This document shows positions 14,328 through 24,319 of a stretch of DNA of 27,428 nucleotides, in pieces. How positions within the stretch are numbered: position 1 is the stretch's first letter; each line of letters begins with the position of its first letter. The stretch is taken from contig JBOHLR010000014.1 of NCBI GenBank assembly GCA_050729555.1, positions 1 to 27,428 on the forward strand, written 5' to 3'. This stretch comes from REEB95 sp050729555 (GTDB taxonomy: Bacteria; Pseudomonadota; Alphaproteobacteria; ATCC43930; CGMCC-115725). The notes below the pieces were generated by a model. The model made no database searches and was not told the origin of the DNA. It saw only the letters and a list, made by a program, of their open reading frames with translations. The position numbers and the translations under genes are program-made.

Positions 14328-15597
14328 GTGCCAACGCGGCCGCCAGGGCCGCATTGGTCACGCCCAGCACCAGAAAGATCGCCGGCACGCCGCTGCCGAG
14401 CTTCAGCATGACCGCCGAACCGCCGCCGGCGACGACGATGAACAGCGCATTGAGGATGTTGTTGCCGGCGACGACGCGCGCGCGTTCGCTTTCGGCGCTG
14501 CGCGCCTGCATGATGGCGTAAAGCGGCACGGCGAAGATGCCCGCCGACAGCGCGACGCCGACGAGATCGCCGACGATCCGCCAGTTGCCGGGGCTTGCCA
14601 GGAAAGCCGCGATGCCGGTCAAGGCGGTCGCAGTCGCCGTTTGCGGCGCCGGGCTGGCCAGCCACAGGTCGAAGGTGAAAATCCCCATCGCCAGCGCGCT
14701 CCACGGCACCAGCCGGGCGCTGATCGCGCCGCGCAGGATGCGGTTGGCTGCGAGCGAGCCGCAGCCGACGCCGATCGAATTGAGCGCCAGGAATAACGTC
14801 ACCACATGGTTGTTGGCGCCGAGATATTCCTTGGCATAGTTGGGGAATTGCGAGATCAGCGCGGCGCCGACCAGCCAGAACCACGAGATGCCCAGCACGG
14901 CACGCCACACCTCCGGCCGTTGGTGTGCCTGGCCGGCGACCTGCCAGCTTGACGCCAGGATATTGATGCGCAGACGCACGGTACCCAGTGCCTTGCCCGT
15001 CGCCGGAATGAGCCAGCTCATGCCATATCCGAAGAGCGCCAGCGCCAGCAGCGCGCCGCCGGTCGCAAAGCGGCCACCGGGCACCAGGATCAGCAATCCG
15101 CCGACGATGGTGCCGATCAGAATGGCGAGAAACGTGCCGGCATCGACTAGGGCGTTCGCAGCCAGCAGCTCGGTTTCAGGCATCAATTCCGGCAGCACCG
15201 CGTATTTCACCGGTCCGAAGACGGTGGCTTGCACGCCAAGCAGGAACAGCACGCCGAGCTGGAAGACGATGTTGTCGCCCAGCAGCGATAGCGCGCCCAG
15301 CGTGACGACGCCGATTTCGGCGAGCTTGGTCTGCCGCAGCAGCCACGATTTTTCGTATTTGTCGGCGATTTCGCCGGCGAGCGCCGAGAACAGGAAATAC
15401 GGCAGGATGAAAACCGCCGTGGCGATGGTGACGATGATCTCGGTCGCCTGGCCCGACTGCGCCTCGCGATAGGCGACCAGAATCACGTAGGCGTTCTTCA
15501 GCAGATTGTCGTTCATCGCGCCAGCGAACAGCGCCCAGAACAGCGGGCCGAGCCGCCGCGTCGGCAACAGGCTGAGCGCTGCGTGCCCCCGCGCCAT
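14284..15597 (-). CDS. LplT-like MFS transporter (putative lysophospholipid flippase)
   Basis: The 437-residue protein has about 12 hydrophobic segments and an MFS loop GEIADKYEKSWLLRQTK after the second segment. The opening segment (PLFWALFAGAMNDNLLKN) and VLPELMPETELLAANALVDAGTFLAILIGT are typical of LplT. They are also typical of the transporter half of MFS-acyltransferase-acyl-ACP synthetase fusions, which flip lysophospholipids inward for reacylation. Here the protein ends just after the last membrane segment, with no acyltransferase domain. It starts three bases after acyP. Its last 44 bases are antisense to rplQ codons. Substrate is inferred. Confidence 0.8.
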   Translation of the reverse strand: MARGHAALSLLPTRRLGPLFWALFAGAMNDNLLKNAYVILVAYREAQSGQATEIIVTIATAVFILPYFLFSALAGEIADKYEKSWLLRQTKLAEIGVVTLGALSLLGDNIVFQLGVLFLLGVQATVFGPVKYAVLPELMPETELLAANALVDAGTFLAILIGTIVGGLLILVPGGRFATGGALLALALFGYGMSWLIPATGKALGTVRLRINILASSWQVAGQAHQRPEVWRAVLGISWFWLVGAALISQFPNYAKEYLGANNHVVTLFLALNSIGVGCGSLAANRILRGAISARLVPWSALAMGIFTFDLWLASPAPQTATATALTGIAAFLASPGNWRIVGDLVGVALSAGIFAVPLYAIMQARSAESERARVVAGNNILNALFIVVAGGGSAVMLKLGSGVPAIFLVLGVTNAALAAALALRRPALLRLRSRSR

Positions 15598-15600
15598 GGC

Positions 15601-15888
15601 TCAATCCGCCGCGCGTTCGAAAAAGCCGGCCGAGCCGTCGTCGTCGGCCACGTTTTGGTGCACGGCGTCGACATGGGCCATGGGCGGACCACGGCGGCAT
15701 GCGGTCACCATTGCGGCGACGGCATCCGGTTGACCGATGATCAATGCTTCGACGCTGCCGTCGCGGCGATTGCGCACCCAGCCGCGCAGGTTGCGCCGCA
15801 TCGCCTCGTCTACGGCCCACGCGCGAAAGCCCACGCCCTGGACGCGTCCCACAATCGACAGGCGCAACGCGGTCACGGCAGCGCGCAT
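15601..15888 (-). CDS. acyP: Acylphosphatase
   Basis: This small cytoplasmic enzyme hydrolyses acyl phosphates. The 95-residue product contains VGRVQGVGFRAW at about residues 13-24 and GWVRNRRDGSVEA at about 37-49. These provide the catalytic Arg (about 22) and Asn (about 40). Length is typical (90-100). It lies between pccA (55-base gap) and the LplT-like transporter (3-base gap) on the same strand. No clear Shine-Dalgarno sequence precedes the ATG. Physiological substrate cannot be told from sequence. Confidence 0.93.
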   Translation of the reverse strand: MRAAVTALRLSIVGRVQGVGFRAWAVDEAMRRNLRGWVRNRRDGSVEALIIGQPDAVAAMVTACRRGPPMAHVDAVHQNVADDDGSAGFFERAAD

Positions 15889-15943
15889 GGCGGCAATCTA
15901 TTCACGGGCACCGCCGCTGTCCACGCCGGCCGCTGTCGCAAAA

Positions 15944-17893
<1,950 letters not shown>

Positions 17894-17894
17894 G

Positions 17895-19427
17895 TCAGAG
17901 CGGGATGTTGTCGTGCTTCTTCCACGGGTTTTCCATCTGCTTGCCGCGCAGCATGGCGAGCGAGCGGCACAGCCGCCGCCGCGTCGAATGCGGCATGATT
18001 ACGTCATCGATGAAGCCGCGCGATCCGGCGACGAAGAGGTTGGCGAATTTCGCGCGGTATTCCTCGGCGCGGCGCTCGATCTTCTTCGCGTCCTTGAGGT
18101 CGCCGCGGAAGATGATCTCGACCGCGCCTTTGGGTCCCATCACCGCGATTTCCGCCGACGGCCAGGCATAGTTGACGTCGCCCCGCAAATGCTTGGAGCT
18201 CATCACGTCGTAGGCGCCGCCATAGGCCTTGCGCGTGATCAGCGTCAGCTTCGGCACCGTCGCCTGCGCGAAGGCAAACAGCAGCTTGGCGCCGTGCGTG
18301 ATGATGCCGCCATACTCCTGCGCGGTTCCGGGCAGAAAGCCGGGCACGTCGACGAAGGTGACGATCGGCAGGTTGAAGCAGTCGCAGAAACGCACGAAGC
18401 GCGCCGCCTTGCGCGACGAATCGATGTCGAGGCAGCCGGCCAGCACCATCGGCTGGTTGGCGACGATGCCGACCGGATGGCCTTCGAAGCGCGCGAAGCC
18501 GACGACGATGTTCTTCGCGAAATCGGGTTGCAACTCGAAGAATTCGCCTTCGTCGGCGACTTTCTCGATCAACTCCTTGATGTCGTAGGGCTTGTTCGGA
18601 TTGGCCGGCACGAGCGTGTCGAGAGAGTTCTCGACCCGATCGGCGGAATCTCTGGTCGGCCGCACCGGCGGCGCCTCGCGGTTGGACGCCGGCAGGAAAT
18701 CGAGGAACCGCCGCACCTGCAGCAGTGCCTCGGCGTCGGTGCCGAAGGCCAGGTCGGCGACGCCCGATTTGGTCGTGTGCGTGTGCGCGCCGCCGAGCTC
18801 TTCGTGCGTTACGCTCTCGTGCGTCACGGTCTTGAGCACGTCGGGCCCGGTGACGAACATGTACGAGCTGTCGCGCACCATGAAGATGAAGTCGGTCATT
18901 GCCGGCGAATAGACAGCGCCGCCGGCGCACGGGCCCATCACCACCGAAATCTGCGGCACCACGCCCGAGGCGAGCACGTTGCGCTGGAACACCTCGGCAT
19001 AGCCGGCCAACGAAGCGACGCCTTCCTGGATGCGGGCACCGCCTGAATCATTGAGCCCGATGACCGGCGCACCGACGCGCACCGCCTGATCCATGATCTT
19101 GCAGATTTTCTCGGCATGCGCCTCGGACAGCGAGCCGCCGAAAACCGTGAAATCCTGGCTGAAGGCGAAAACGCGGCGGCCGTTGATCAGGCCGTGGCCG
19201 GTGACGACGCCGTCGCCCGGAATCTTCTGCTGCTCCATGCCGAAATCGGTCGAGCGGTGCTCGACGAACATGTCCCATTCCTCGAACGTGTCGCGATCGA
19301 ACAACAGGTCGAGGCGTTCGCGGGCGGTGAGCTTGCCCTTCTGATGCTGCTGCGCGATGCGCTTGTCGCCGCCGCCTTTGCGCGCGGCTTCGCGCTTTTC
19401 TTCCAACCGCCGCAATATGTCCCGCAT
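17895..19427 (-). CDS. pccB: Propionyl-CoA carboxylase beta subunit (carboxyltransferase)
   Basis: PccB transfers the carboxyl from biotin to propionyl-CoA. The 510-residue protein starts at ATG 19427 (MRDILRRLEEKREAARKGGG), preceded by AGGGGGAG. An open frame upstream to 19562 overlaps the ATP12 gene and is excluded. Oxyanion-forming glycine motifs are NDSGGARIQEG and GPCAGGAVYSPAMTDF. The C-terminal half has DVPGFLPGTAQEYGGIITHG and TRKAYGGAYDVMSSKHLRGD, as I recall very close to human PCCB. Only one base separates it from pccA, so both subunits are likely coexpressed. Confidence 0.95.
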   Translation of the reverse strand: MRDILRRLEEKREAARKGGGDKRIAQQHQKGKLTARERLDLLFDRDTFEEWDMFVEHRSTDFGMEQQKIPGDGVVTGHGLINGRRVFAFSQDFTVFGGSLSEAHAEKICKIMDQAVRVGAPVIGLNDSGGARIQEGVASLAGYAEVFQRNVLASGVVPQISVVMGPCAGGAVYSPAMTDFIFMVRDSSYMFVTGPDVLKTVTHESVTHEELGGAHTHTTKSGVADLAFGTDAEALLQVRRFLDFLPASNREAPPVRPTRDSADRVENSLDTLVPANPNKPYDIKELIEKVADEGEFFELQPDFAKNIVVGFARFEGHPVGIVANQPMVLAGCLDIDSSRKAARFVRFCDCFNLPIVTFVDVPGFLPGTAQEYGGIITHGAKLLFAFAQATVPKLTLITRKAYGGAYDVMSSKHLRGDVNYAWPSAEIAVMGPKGAVEIIFRGDLKDAKKIERRAEEYRAKFANLFVAGSRGFIDDVIMPHSTRRRLCRSLAMLRGKQMENPWKKHDNIPL

Positions 19428-19465
19428 CGGCTCCCCCTGGGCGTCCGGCGGACAGTTTGGCCTGT

Positions 19466-20161
19466 TTATGCGGCGCGGTGAAGCGCGGCGAAACGGGCGG
19501 CGATACCGATGTCGTCGCGCACGGTGGCGCGGTGCGCCATTGCCTCGGCGTCCTCGCCCCACCGCTCGATCTGGAAGCTCTGGTCGAGCTCCGCCGCCGC
19601 GAACGCCTCGTCGGCCGCGATCCGCCCTTCGATCAGCGCAAGCGCGAGCACCAATGAGCCGAGCGTCGTGGTCGCCAGATGGAGCGCCGTCAACATCATA
19701 TCGTCGTAAGCGGCGACGGCGTCGCGATACGCGGCGACGGATTCCGGCGCCTGCGTCACCGGTGCGATGCCTGACGTTACCCTCAGTGGCGCGTAGCGCG
19801 TGCCGGCCCAGTCAAGGTGCGGCTGCCAGGCGCGGTGTTGGCGAGTGGCAAGCTCGGACGGCGTATCCGCACGATAGCAAACGAGGTCTGTCGCCGCATA
19901 TTTGGCGATCTCACCGACGACTATTTCACGTCGCTGGGCGACGAGATCGATAGCGGTGCCGGTCAGTCGCGTCAGCGTCAGCGCCGACGGCTTGATCGTC
20001 TCGCCTTGCGCCTGCCATTCGGCGGCGATGGCCTCGGCCAGCTTTTTGCTGCGCACCGCTAGGGGCGCCTTGGCCGGCGTGCGCATCGGCTTGCCGTCGA
20101 GCAACACGGTGTAACCGCCGGCCGTTTCGCCGACCGCGGCGGTCTTGAAGAACCGTTTCAT
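19466..20161 (-). CDS. ATP12-family F1-ATPase assembly chaperone
   Basis: In mitochondria ATP12 binds the alpha subunit of F1 to allow hexamer assembly. Alphaproteobacteria carry the homologue. The 231-residue product starts MKRFFKTAAV and contains LDGKPMRTPAKAPL (about 22-35). It also contains LTRLTGTAIDLV (about 63-74), TDLVCYRA (about 91-98), and the family hallmark ELDQSFQIERWGEDAEA (about 191-207). The start codon overlaps the rluC-like stop (ATGA at 20158-20161), so translation is coupled. The longer open frame extending to 20635 covers the pseudouridine synthase and is not used. Confidence 0.9.
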   Translation of the reverse strand: MKRFFKTAAVGETAGGYTVLLDGKPMRTPAKAPLAVRSKKLAEAIAAEWQAQGETIKPSALTLTRLTGTAIDLVAQRREIVVGEIAKYAATDLVCYRADTPSELATRQHRAWQPHLDWAGTRYAPLRVTSGIAPVTQAPESVAAYRDAVAAYDDMMLTALHLATTTLGSLVLALALIEGRIAADEAFAAAELDQSFQIERWGEDAEAMAHRATVRDDIGIAARFAALHRAA

Positions 20162-21162
20162 CGGTCGCCGCGAGCCTTCTCGGGCGCGAGGTCGGCGAAG
20201 ACGTCGCGCTCCTGGCCGTCTTCGAAACCGAAAAAGTCCCAGGTCTCGCGCATATGCGGCGGCAGCGGTGCCATGACGATGAGCATGCCGCCGGCCGGGT
20301 GCGGAATGGCCAACGCGCGCGCGTGCAGGTGGACACGCCGGTTGCCGGGCACGCCGGGCACGTGCGTCGCCGCGCCGCCATATTTGCCGTCGCCGAGGAT
20401 CGGCGTGCCGAGCGCGGCGCAATGCGCGCGCAGCTGATGGGTGCGGCCGGTCACCGGTTCGAGCGCGACCCAGGCGAGGCGGTCGCCGGCGTGCGCGACG
20501 GTGCGGTAATAGGTGATGGCGCGTTTGCCGTCGTCGTCGGGCACCACACGCTCGCCGAGCCGGCCGGGCAGTTTCGCCAGCCGCCGGTCGATGCGGCCCT
20601 GCTGCGCCTCGGGCAGGCCGACGACCGCGGCCCAATAAATCTTGCGGGCTGCCTTGTCGCGAAACGCTTCCGCGAGCTTGGCGGCCGCGCGGGCGTGCCG
20701 TGCCAACACCAAGACGCCACTGGTATCCTTGTCGAGCCGATGGACCAGCCGCGGCCGTTCCTCGGCGCCGAAACGGAGCGTATCGAGCAAGCCGTCGAGA
20801 TGACGGCCCGTCTTGGTGCCGCCTTGAACGGCCAGGCCTTGCGGCTTGTCGATGATGATGACGTCGTCGTCGTGGTGGAGCACGCGCGCCTGGATCATCT
20901 TGGCGTCGCGCGCGCTCGGTTCTGCCGCGCGCGGCGCGGCCGACCGCGGGCCTGCCGCCGGCAGCGGCGGCACGCGGACGATCTGGCCGGCGGTGACGCG
21001 GTCGCGCGCTGCGGCGCGCTTTCCGTTGAGCCGAATCTGGCCGGTGCGCAACAGCTGTTCGAGCTTGCCGTGCGACAGGTCGGGAAAGTGCCGCTTGAAC
21101 CAGCGGTCGAGCCGGATTTCGGCGTCGGCGGCGGCGACCGCGATCGATTGCACCTGTCCCAT
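20158..21162 (-). CDS. RluC/RluD-family 23S rRNA pseudouridine synthase
   Basis: RluA-superfamily enzymes isomerise uridines in rRNA. The 334-residue product has an N-terminal S4 RNA-binding domain (about 15-65, with LDRWFKRHFPDLSHGKLEQLL). A short Ala/Pro-rich linker and a catalytic domain follow. HRLDKDTSGVLVLAR supplies the catalytic Asp at about 144. LEPVTGRTHQLRAHCAALG and PILGDGKYGG complete the fold. I choose ATG 21162 over an in-frame TTG at 21171. No ribosome binding site is seen; a 6-bp inverted repeat ends one base before this ATG. The exact uridine target (RluC versus RluD type) is not determined. Confidence 0.9.
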   Translation of the reverse strand: MGQVQSIAVAAADAEIRLDRWFKRHFPDLSHGKLEQLLRTGQIRLNGKRAAARDRVTAGQIVRVPPLPAAGPRSAAPRAAEPSARDAKMIQARVLHHDDDVIIIDKPQGLAVQGGTKTGRHLDGLLDTLRFGAEERPRLVHRLDKDTSGVLVLARHARAAAKLAEAFRDKAARKIYWAAVVGLPEAQQGRIDRRLAKLPGRLGERVVPDDDGKRAITYYRTVAHAGDRLAWVALEPVTGRTHQLRAHCAALGTPILGDGKYGGAATHVPGVPGNRRVHLHARALAIPHPAGGMLIVMAPLPPHMRETWDFFGFEDGQERDVFADLAPEKARGDR

Positions 21163-21163
21163 G

Positions 21164-21197
21164 CGCCGCAATTTAGCGGCGGCGGCCGTCCGGCCGC
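21164..21197 (-). promoter_or_regulatory. Two back-to-back hairpins between the WXXGXW gene and the rluC-like gene
   Basis: The 42-base gap is nearly filled by two perfect 6-bp inverted repeats. One is GCGGCC-loop-GGCCGC at 21182-21197 (4-base loop). The other is CGCCGC-loop-GCGGCG at 21164-21181 (6-base A/T loop). The second ends just before the ATG at 21162. No T-run follows, so classical intrinsic termination is not supported. Attenuation or masking of the start codon is possible. Confidence 0.4.
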
Positions 21198-21204
21198 TAG
21201 CTAA

Positions 21205-21522
21205 TCAGGCGCGCCGCCAGTGGCCGGGAACCCAGACCCAGCCGCGCGGCCGGGCATCCCAGTGGCCCGGCACCCAGACCGCCCCATAATAAGGCGGATG
21301 CACGTAACGGCCGCGGACCCAGACATACTGCCTGCCGTCCCAGCGCCAGAATCCCGGGCGCCATACCCAATAGCCGGGCGCGACCGGTACCGGCGGCGCG
21401 GTTTCGACGACGGGCGCAGGCGGAGCGAGGTTGACGATGATCTCGGCGGCGCTTGCCAGCGGGCTCGTGGCCATGATCAGCGCGACCACCAAAGCGGCGC
21501 GGAAAAGCTGGGAATTCAGCAT
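21205..21522 (-). CDS. Small secreted WXXGXW-repeat protein of unknown function
   Basis: The 105-residue protein begins at ATG 21522, preceded by TGGAG. A signal peptide covers about residues 1-26, with a hydrophobic core AALVVALIMA and ASAA before the likely cleavage site. The mature part is Pro/Trp/Tyr/Gly-rich and has repeated W-x-x-G-x-W units: WRPGFW once and WVPGHW twice, plus a related WVRGRY. This matches the WXXGXW/YXWGXW repeat family of exported proteobacterial proteins, whose function I do not know. It is probably periplasmic or surface-associated. It sits between rarA and the rluC-like gene on the same strand. A longer frame upstream to 21660 runs into rarA and is not used. Confidence 0.85.
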   Translation of the reverse strand: MLNSQLFRAALVVALIMATSPLASAAEIIVNLAPPAPVVETAPPVPVAPGYWVWRPGFWRWDGRQYVWVRGRYVHPPYYGAVWVPGHWDARPRGWVWVPGHWRRA

Positions 21523-21556
21523 GCCGGGACTCCAGATCAGTTGTTTTTGTCGGTTC

Positions 21557-21562
21557 TTTATA
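21557..21562 (-). promoter_or_regulatory. Possible -10 element for the WXXGXW gene
   Basis: On the minus strand TATAAA lies about 34 bases before the ATG at 21522, in an A/T-richer patch. This would give a leader of roughly 28 bases with TGGAG as ribosome binding site. No good -35 hexamer is seen 16-18 bases upstream, so this is tentative. Confidence 0.3.
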
Positions 21563-21599
21563 GGCAAGCGATCGGCCCGGCGTTCCCGCGGCGGCTTGG

Positions 21600-22913
21600 T
21601 TACTTTTTGGGTCGATCCCGGGCCGGCGCGCCGGCGCGTTCGCTGCGCAGCTTTCGCCAATAGTCGAGCCGCTTGCGGATCTCGCGCTCGAAGCCGGCTT
21701 CGACTGGCCGATAGAATTCGCGGCGGCCCATGCTTTCGGGAAAATAGTCGAGGCCGGAAAATCCTTCCGGCGTATCCGGGTCGTAGACGTAGCCGCTGCT
21801 GTAACCGAGATCGCGCATCAGGCGCGTCGGTGCGTTGACGGCGTGCATCGGCGGCGTCAGCGATCCGGTCTCTTTCGCGGCGCGGATCGCGTTGCCGAAG
21901 GCGACATAGCCGGCGTTCGACTTCGGCGCGGTGGCGAGGAAAATCACCGCCTGGGCCAGCGCCAATTCACCCTCGGGCGAGCCGAGCCGGTCATAGGTCT
22001 CCCAGGCGGCAATCGCCTGCGGCAACGCGCCGGGCTCGGCCATGCCGACGTCTTCGACCGCCATGCGCACCAGCCGTCGCGCGATATAGATCGGATGTTC
22101 GCCGCCGACCAGCATGCGCGCCAGCCAATAGAGCGACGCGTCCACGTCCGAGCCGCGCACCGATTTGTGCAAGGCGCTGATCAGGTTGTAGTGCCCTTCC
22201 TGCGCCTTGTCGTAGAGCGGCGCCCGCCGCTGCACCGCCGCCATCAATCCTTCGGTGTCGAGCGTCGTCCCTTCGGGCAGCGCGGCGATCTCCTCGGCGA
22301 TGTTGAGGGCGTAACGTCCGTCGCCGTCGGCCATCGCCTTGAGCGTCTGACGTGCGGCCGCGTCGACGGGCAGCGTGCGGCCGAGCGCGGTTTCGGCGCG
22401 AACCAGCAGGGTTTCCAGCGCGGCATCGTCGAGGCGCCGGAGCACGAAAACCTGGCACCGCGACAACAACGCGCCATTGAGTTCGAACGACGGATTTTCT
22501 GTCGTCGCACCGATCAACGTCACCGTGCCGGTCTCGACGTAGGGCAGAAAGCCGTCTTGTTGCGCGCGATTGAAACGATGGATCTCATCGACAAAGAGCA
22601 GCGTGCCTTGGCCGACGCTCCGGCGCTGCTTCGCCGCATCGAACAGCTTGCGCAAATCGGCGACGCCCGAAAACACGGCCGATAACGGCTCGAAGTGCAT
22701 GTCGGTCGCGTCGGCGAGGATGCGCGCGACCGTCGTCTTGCCGCAGCCCGGCGGCCCCCACAGGATCATCGATGCCAGCCGCCGCGCGGCGACCATGCGG
22801 CCGAGCGGCGCGTCGGACGCGAGCAGATGATCCTGGCCGACGATTTCGGCGAGCGTGCGGGGCCGGAGCCGATCGGCCAGCGGGCGCGGGGCCTGCTGCT
22901 CGAACAGGCTCAT
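21600..22913 (-). CDS. rarA: Replication-associated recombination protein A (MgsA/RarA AAA+ ATPase)
   Basis: RarA is a clamp-loader-like AAA+ ATPase that acts at stalled replication forks. The 437-residue product starts MSLFEQQAPRPLADRLRP at ATG 22913. It has Walker A GPPGCGKT (53-60), Walker B LLFVDEIHRF (about 105-114), sensor GATTENPSFE (about 135-144), and SRC with a likely arginine finger. The C-terminal half carries SALHKSVRGSDVDASLYWLARML and LAQAVIFLATAPKSNAGYVAF, typical of the MgsA tetramerisation region. Its ATG overlaps the stop of the Do protease gene (22910-22913), indicating coupling. Confidence 0.95.
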   Translation of the reverse strand: MSLFEQQAPRPLADRLRPRTLAEIVGQDHLLASDAPLGRMVAARRLASMILWGPPGCGKTTVARILADATDMHFEPLSAVFSGVADLRKLFDAAKQRRSVGQGTLLFVDEIHRFNRAQQDGFLPYVETGTVTLIGATTENPSFELNGALLSRCQVFVLRRLDDAALETLLVRAETALGRTLPVDAAARQTLKAMADGDGRYALNIAEEIAALPEGTTLDTEGLMAAVQRRAPLYDKAQEGHYNLISALHKSVRGSDVDASLYWLARMLVGGEHPIYIARRLVRMAVEDVGMAEPGALPQAIAAWETYDRLGSPEGELALAQAVIFLATAPKSNAGYVAFGNAIRAAKETGSLTPPMHAVNAPTRLMRDLGYSSGYVYDPDTPEGFSGLDYFPESMGRREFYRPVEAGFEREIRKRLDYWRKLRSERAGAPARDRPKK

Positions 22914-24319
22914 CGCACGACGAGCGAGAACTTCTTGTTGCCGCGGGCGACAACCAGGGCCCAAGGCGCCCCGCTGTTGGCAAGCAGGTCGCGCAGTTGT
23001 GCGACGGTGTCGATCGCGCGGCGGTCGAGGCTCGCCAGGATGTCGCCGCGGCGCAAGCCCAGCTGCGCCGCCGTGCTGCCCGGCGTTACCGCCGCGATGA
23101 CCACGCCGCGCAGGGTTTGCGGCAGGTTCAACTCGTCGTTGAAGGCCGGATTGAGATTGCCGACCGACGCGCCGGCCAGCGGCTCGCGGCCTTCGAGCAG
23201 CGTGATGTCGCGCGGCGGCTGCTCGGGCGGCGCGATCAACGACACGGTCACGGTACGCTTATGGCCGTCATGCCAGAGCGCGAATTCGACGCTCCCGCCG
23301 ACGTGATGTGTCGCCAGCCGGAAGCGCAATGCTTCGGGGTCCTCGATCTCGTGGCCGTCGACCGCGAGCACGACGTCGCCGGCGCCGATGCCGGCCTTCG
23401 CCGCCGGACCGCCGGCGGTCACGGTGTCGACCAGGACGCCGCCGGGCCGCGGCAGGCCGAGCTTGGTCGCCTCGTCGGCATTGACGCCTTTGCCTTCGAG
23501 CCCGAGCCACGGTTGCTGCATGTTGTGCTCGCCGTGCTGCACCGCGTAGAGGACCGACCGGACCAGGCCGGTCGGAATGGCGAAGCCGATGCCGACCGAG
23601 CCGCCGGATTCCGAGAAGATCGCGGTGTTGATGCCGATCAACGCGCCGTCCATATCGACCAGGGCGCCGCCGGAATTGCCCGGATTGATCGGCGCGTCGG
23701 TCTGGATGAAGGAGCCGAATTCGTTAATGCCGGTGCCGGTGCGCGCCAGGCCCGAGACGATGCCGCTGGTCACCGTCTGGCCGACGCCGAACGGATTGCC
23801 GATCGCCAGCACCAGATCGCCGACCTCGAGCTTGTCGCTATCGCCAATGGGCAGAACCGGCAGCTTTTCGCCCGGCACGTCGATCTTGAGGACCGCCAGG
23901 TCGAGATGCTCGTCCGCCAGCAGGATCTTGGCTGGAAACTCGCGGCGGTCGCTCAGCACAACGGAAATCTCCTGTGCGTCCTTGATCACGTGATCGTTGG
24001 TGACGATCAGTCCGGACGGATCGAGGATTACGCCGGAGCCGAGGGAGTTGAGCACGCGTTGACGCGGCACGGTGAGCGGAAAGGCGTTGCCGAAGAACCG
24101 CCGCATCAGCGCGTCGTTGAAGATCGGCGTGCGTGTCTGTACGACGCGGCGCGAGTAGACGTTGACGACCGCGGGCGCCGCCTCTTTCACGATCGGCGCG
24201 AACGTCAGGTGGATTTCGGCGCGCGACGTTGGCGGCCGGCTGACGATGGGCTGCTGCGCCGCCGCCGGCAGCGCCGCGACAAGATCAATCAACAAGATGG
24301 CAGGCAGCCAGCGATTCAT
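22910..24319 (-). CDS. Do/DegP-family periplasmic serine protease with two PDZ domains
   Basis: HtrA-family proteases handle misfolded envelope proteins. The 469-residue product starts at ATG 24319 with a signal peptide (MNRWLPAILLIDLVAALPAAA). The trypsin-like domain shows the triad: His110 in VTNDHVIKD, Asp140 in HLDLAVLKID and Ser216 in NPGNSGGALVD. PDZ1 spans about 270-365 (GGVLVDTVTAGGPAAKAGI), PDZ2 about 390-465 (GVVIAAVTPGSTAAQLGL). The open frame continues upstream to 24961, but that part is out of frame with the BON gene and is a shadow. ATGA overlaps join it to the BON gene and to rarA. DegQ versus DegP assignment is not made. Confidence 0.93.
   Translation of the reverse strand: MNRWLPAILLIDLVAALPAAAQQPIVSRPPTSRAEIHLTFAPIVKEAAPAVVNVYSRRVVQTRTPIFNDALMRRFFGNAFPLTVPRQRVLNSLGSGVILDPSGLIVTNDHVIKDAQEISVVLSDRREFPAKILLADEHLDLAVLKIDVPGEKLPVLPIGDSDKLEVGDLVLAIGNPFGVGQTVTSGIVSGLARTGTGINEFGSFIQTDAPINPGNSGGALVDMDGALIGINTAIFSESGGSVGIGFAIPTGLVRSVLYAVQHGEHNMQQPWLGLEGKGVNADEATKLGLPRPGGVLVDTVTAGGPAAKAGIGAGDVVLAVDGHEIEDPEALRFRLATHHVGGSVEFALWHDGHKRTVTVSLIAPPEQPPRDITLLEGREPLAGASVGNLNPAFNDELNLPQTLRGVVIAAVTPGSTAAQLGLRRGDILASLDRRAIDTVAQLRDLLANSGAPWALVVARGNKKFSLVVR

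Noticed and set aside
15889..15943. Short direct repeat (GACAGCGGC, minus strand) in the pccA-acyP gap as a possible regulatory site
   Set aside because: Two nine-base GC-rich copies are easily explained by chance at this composition.
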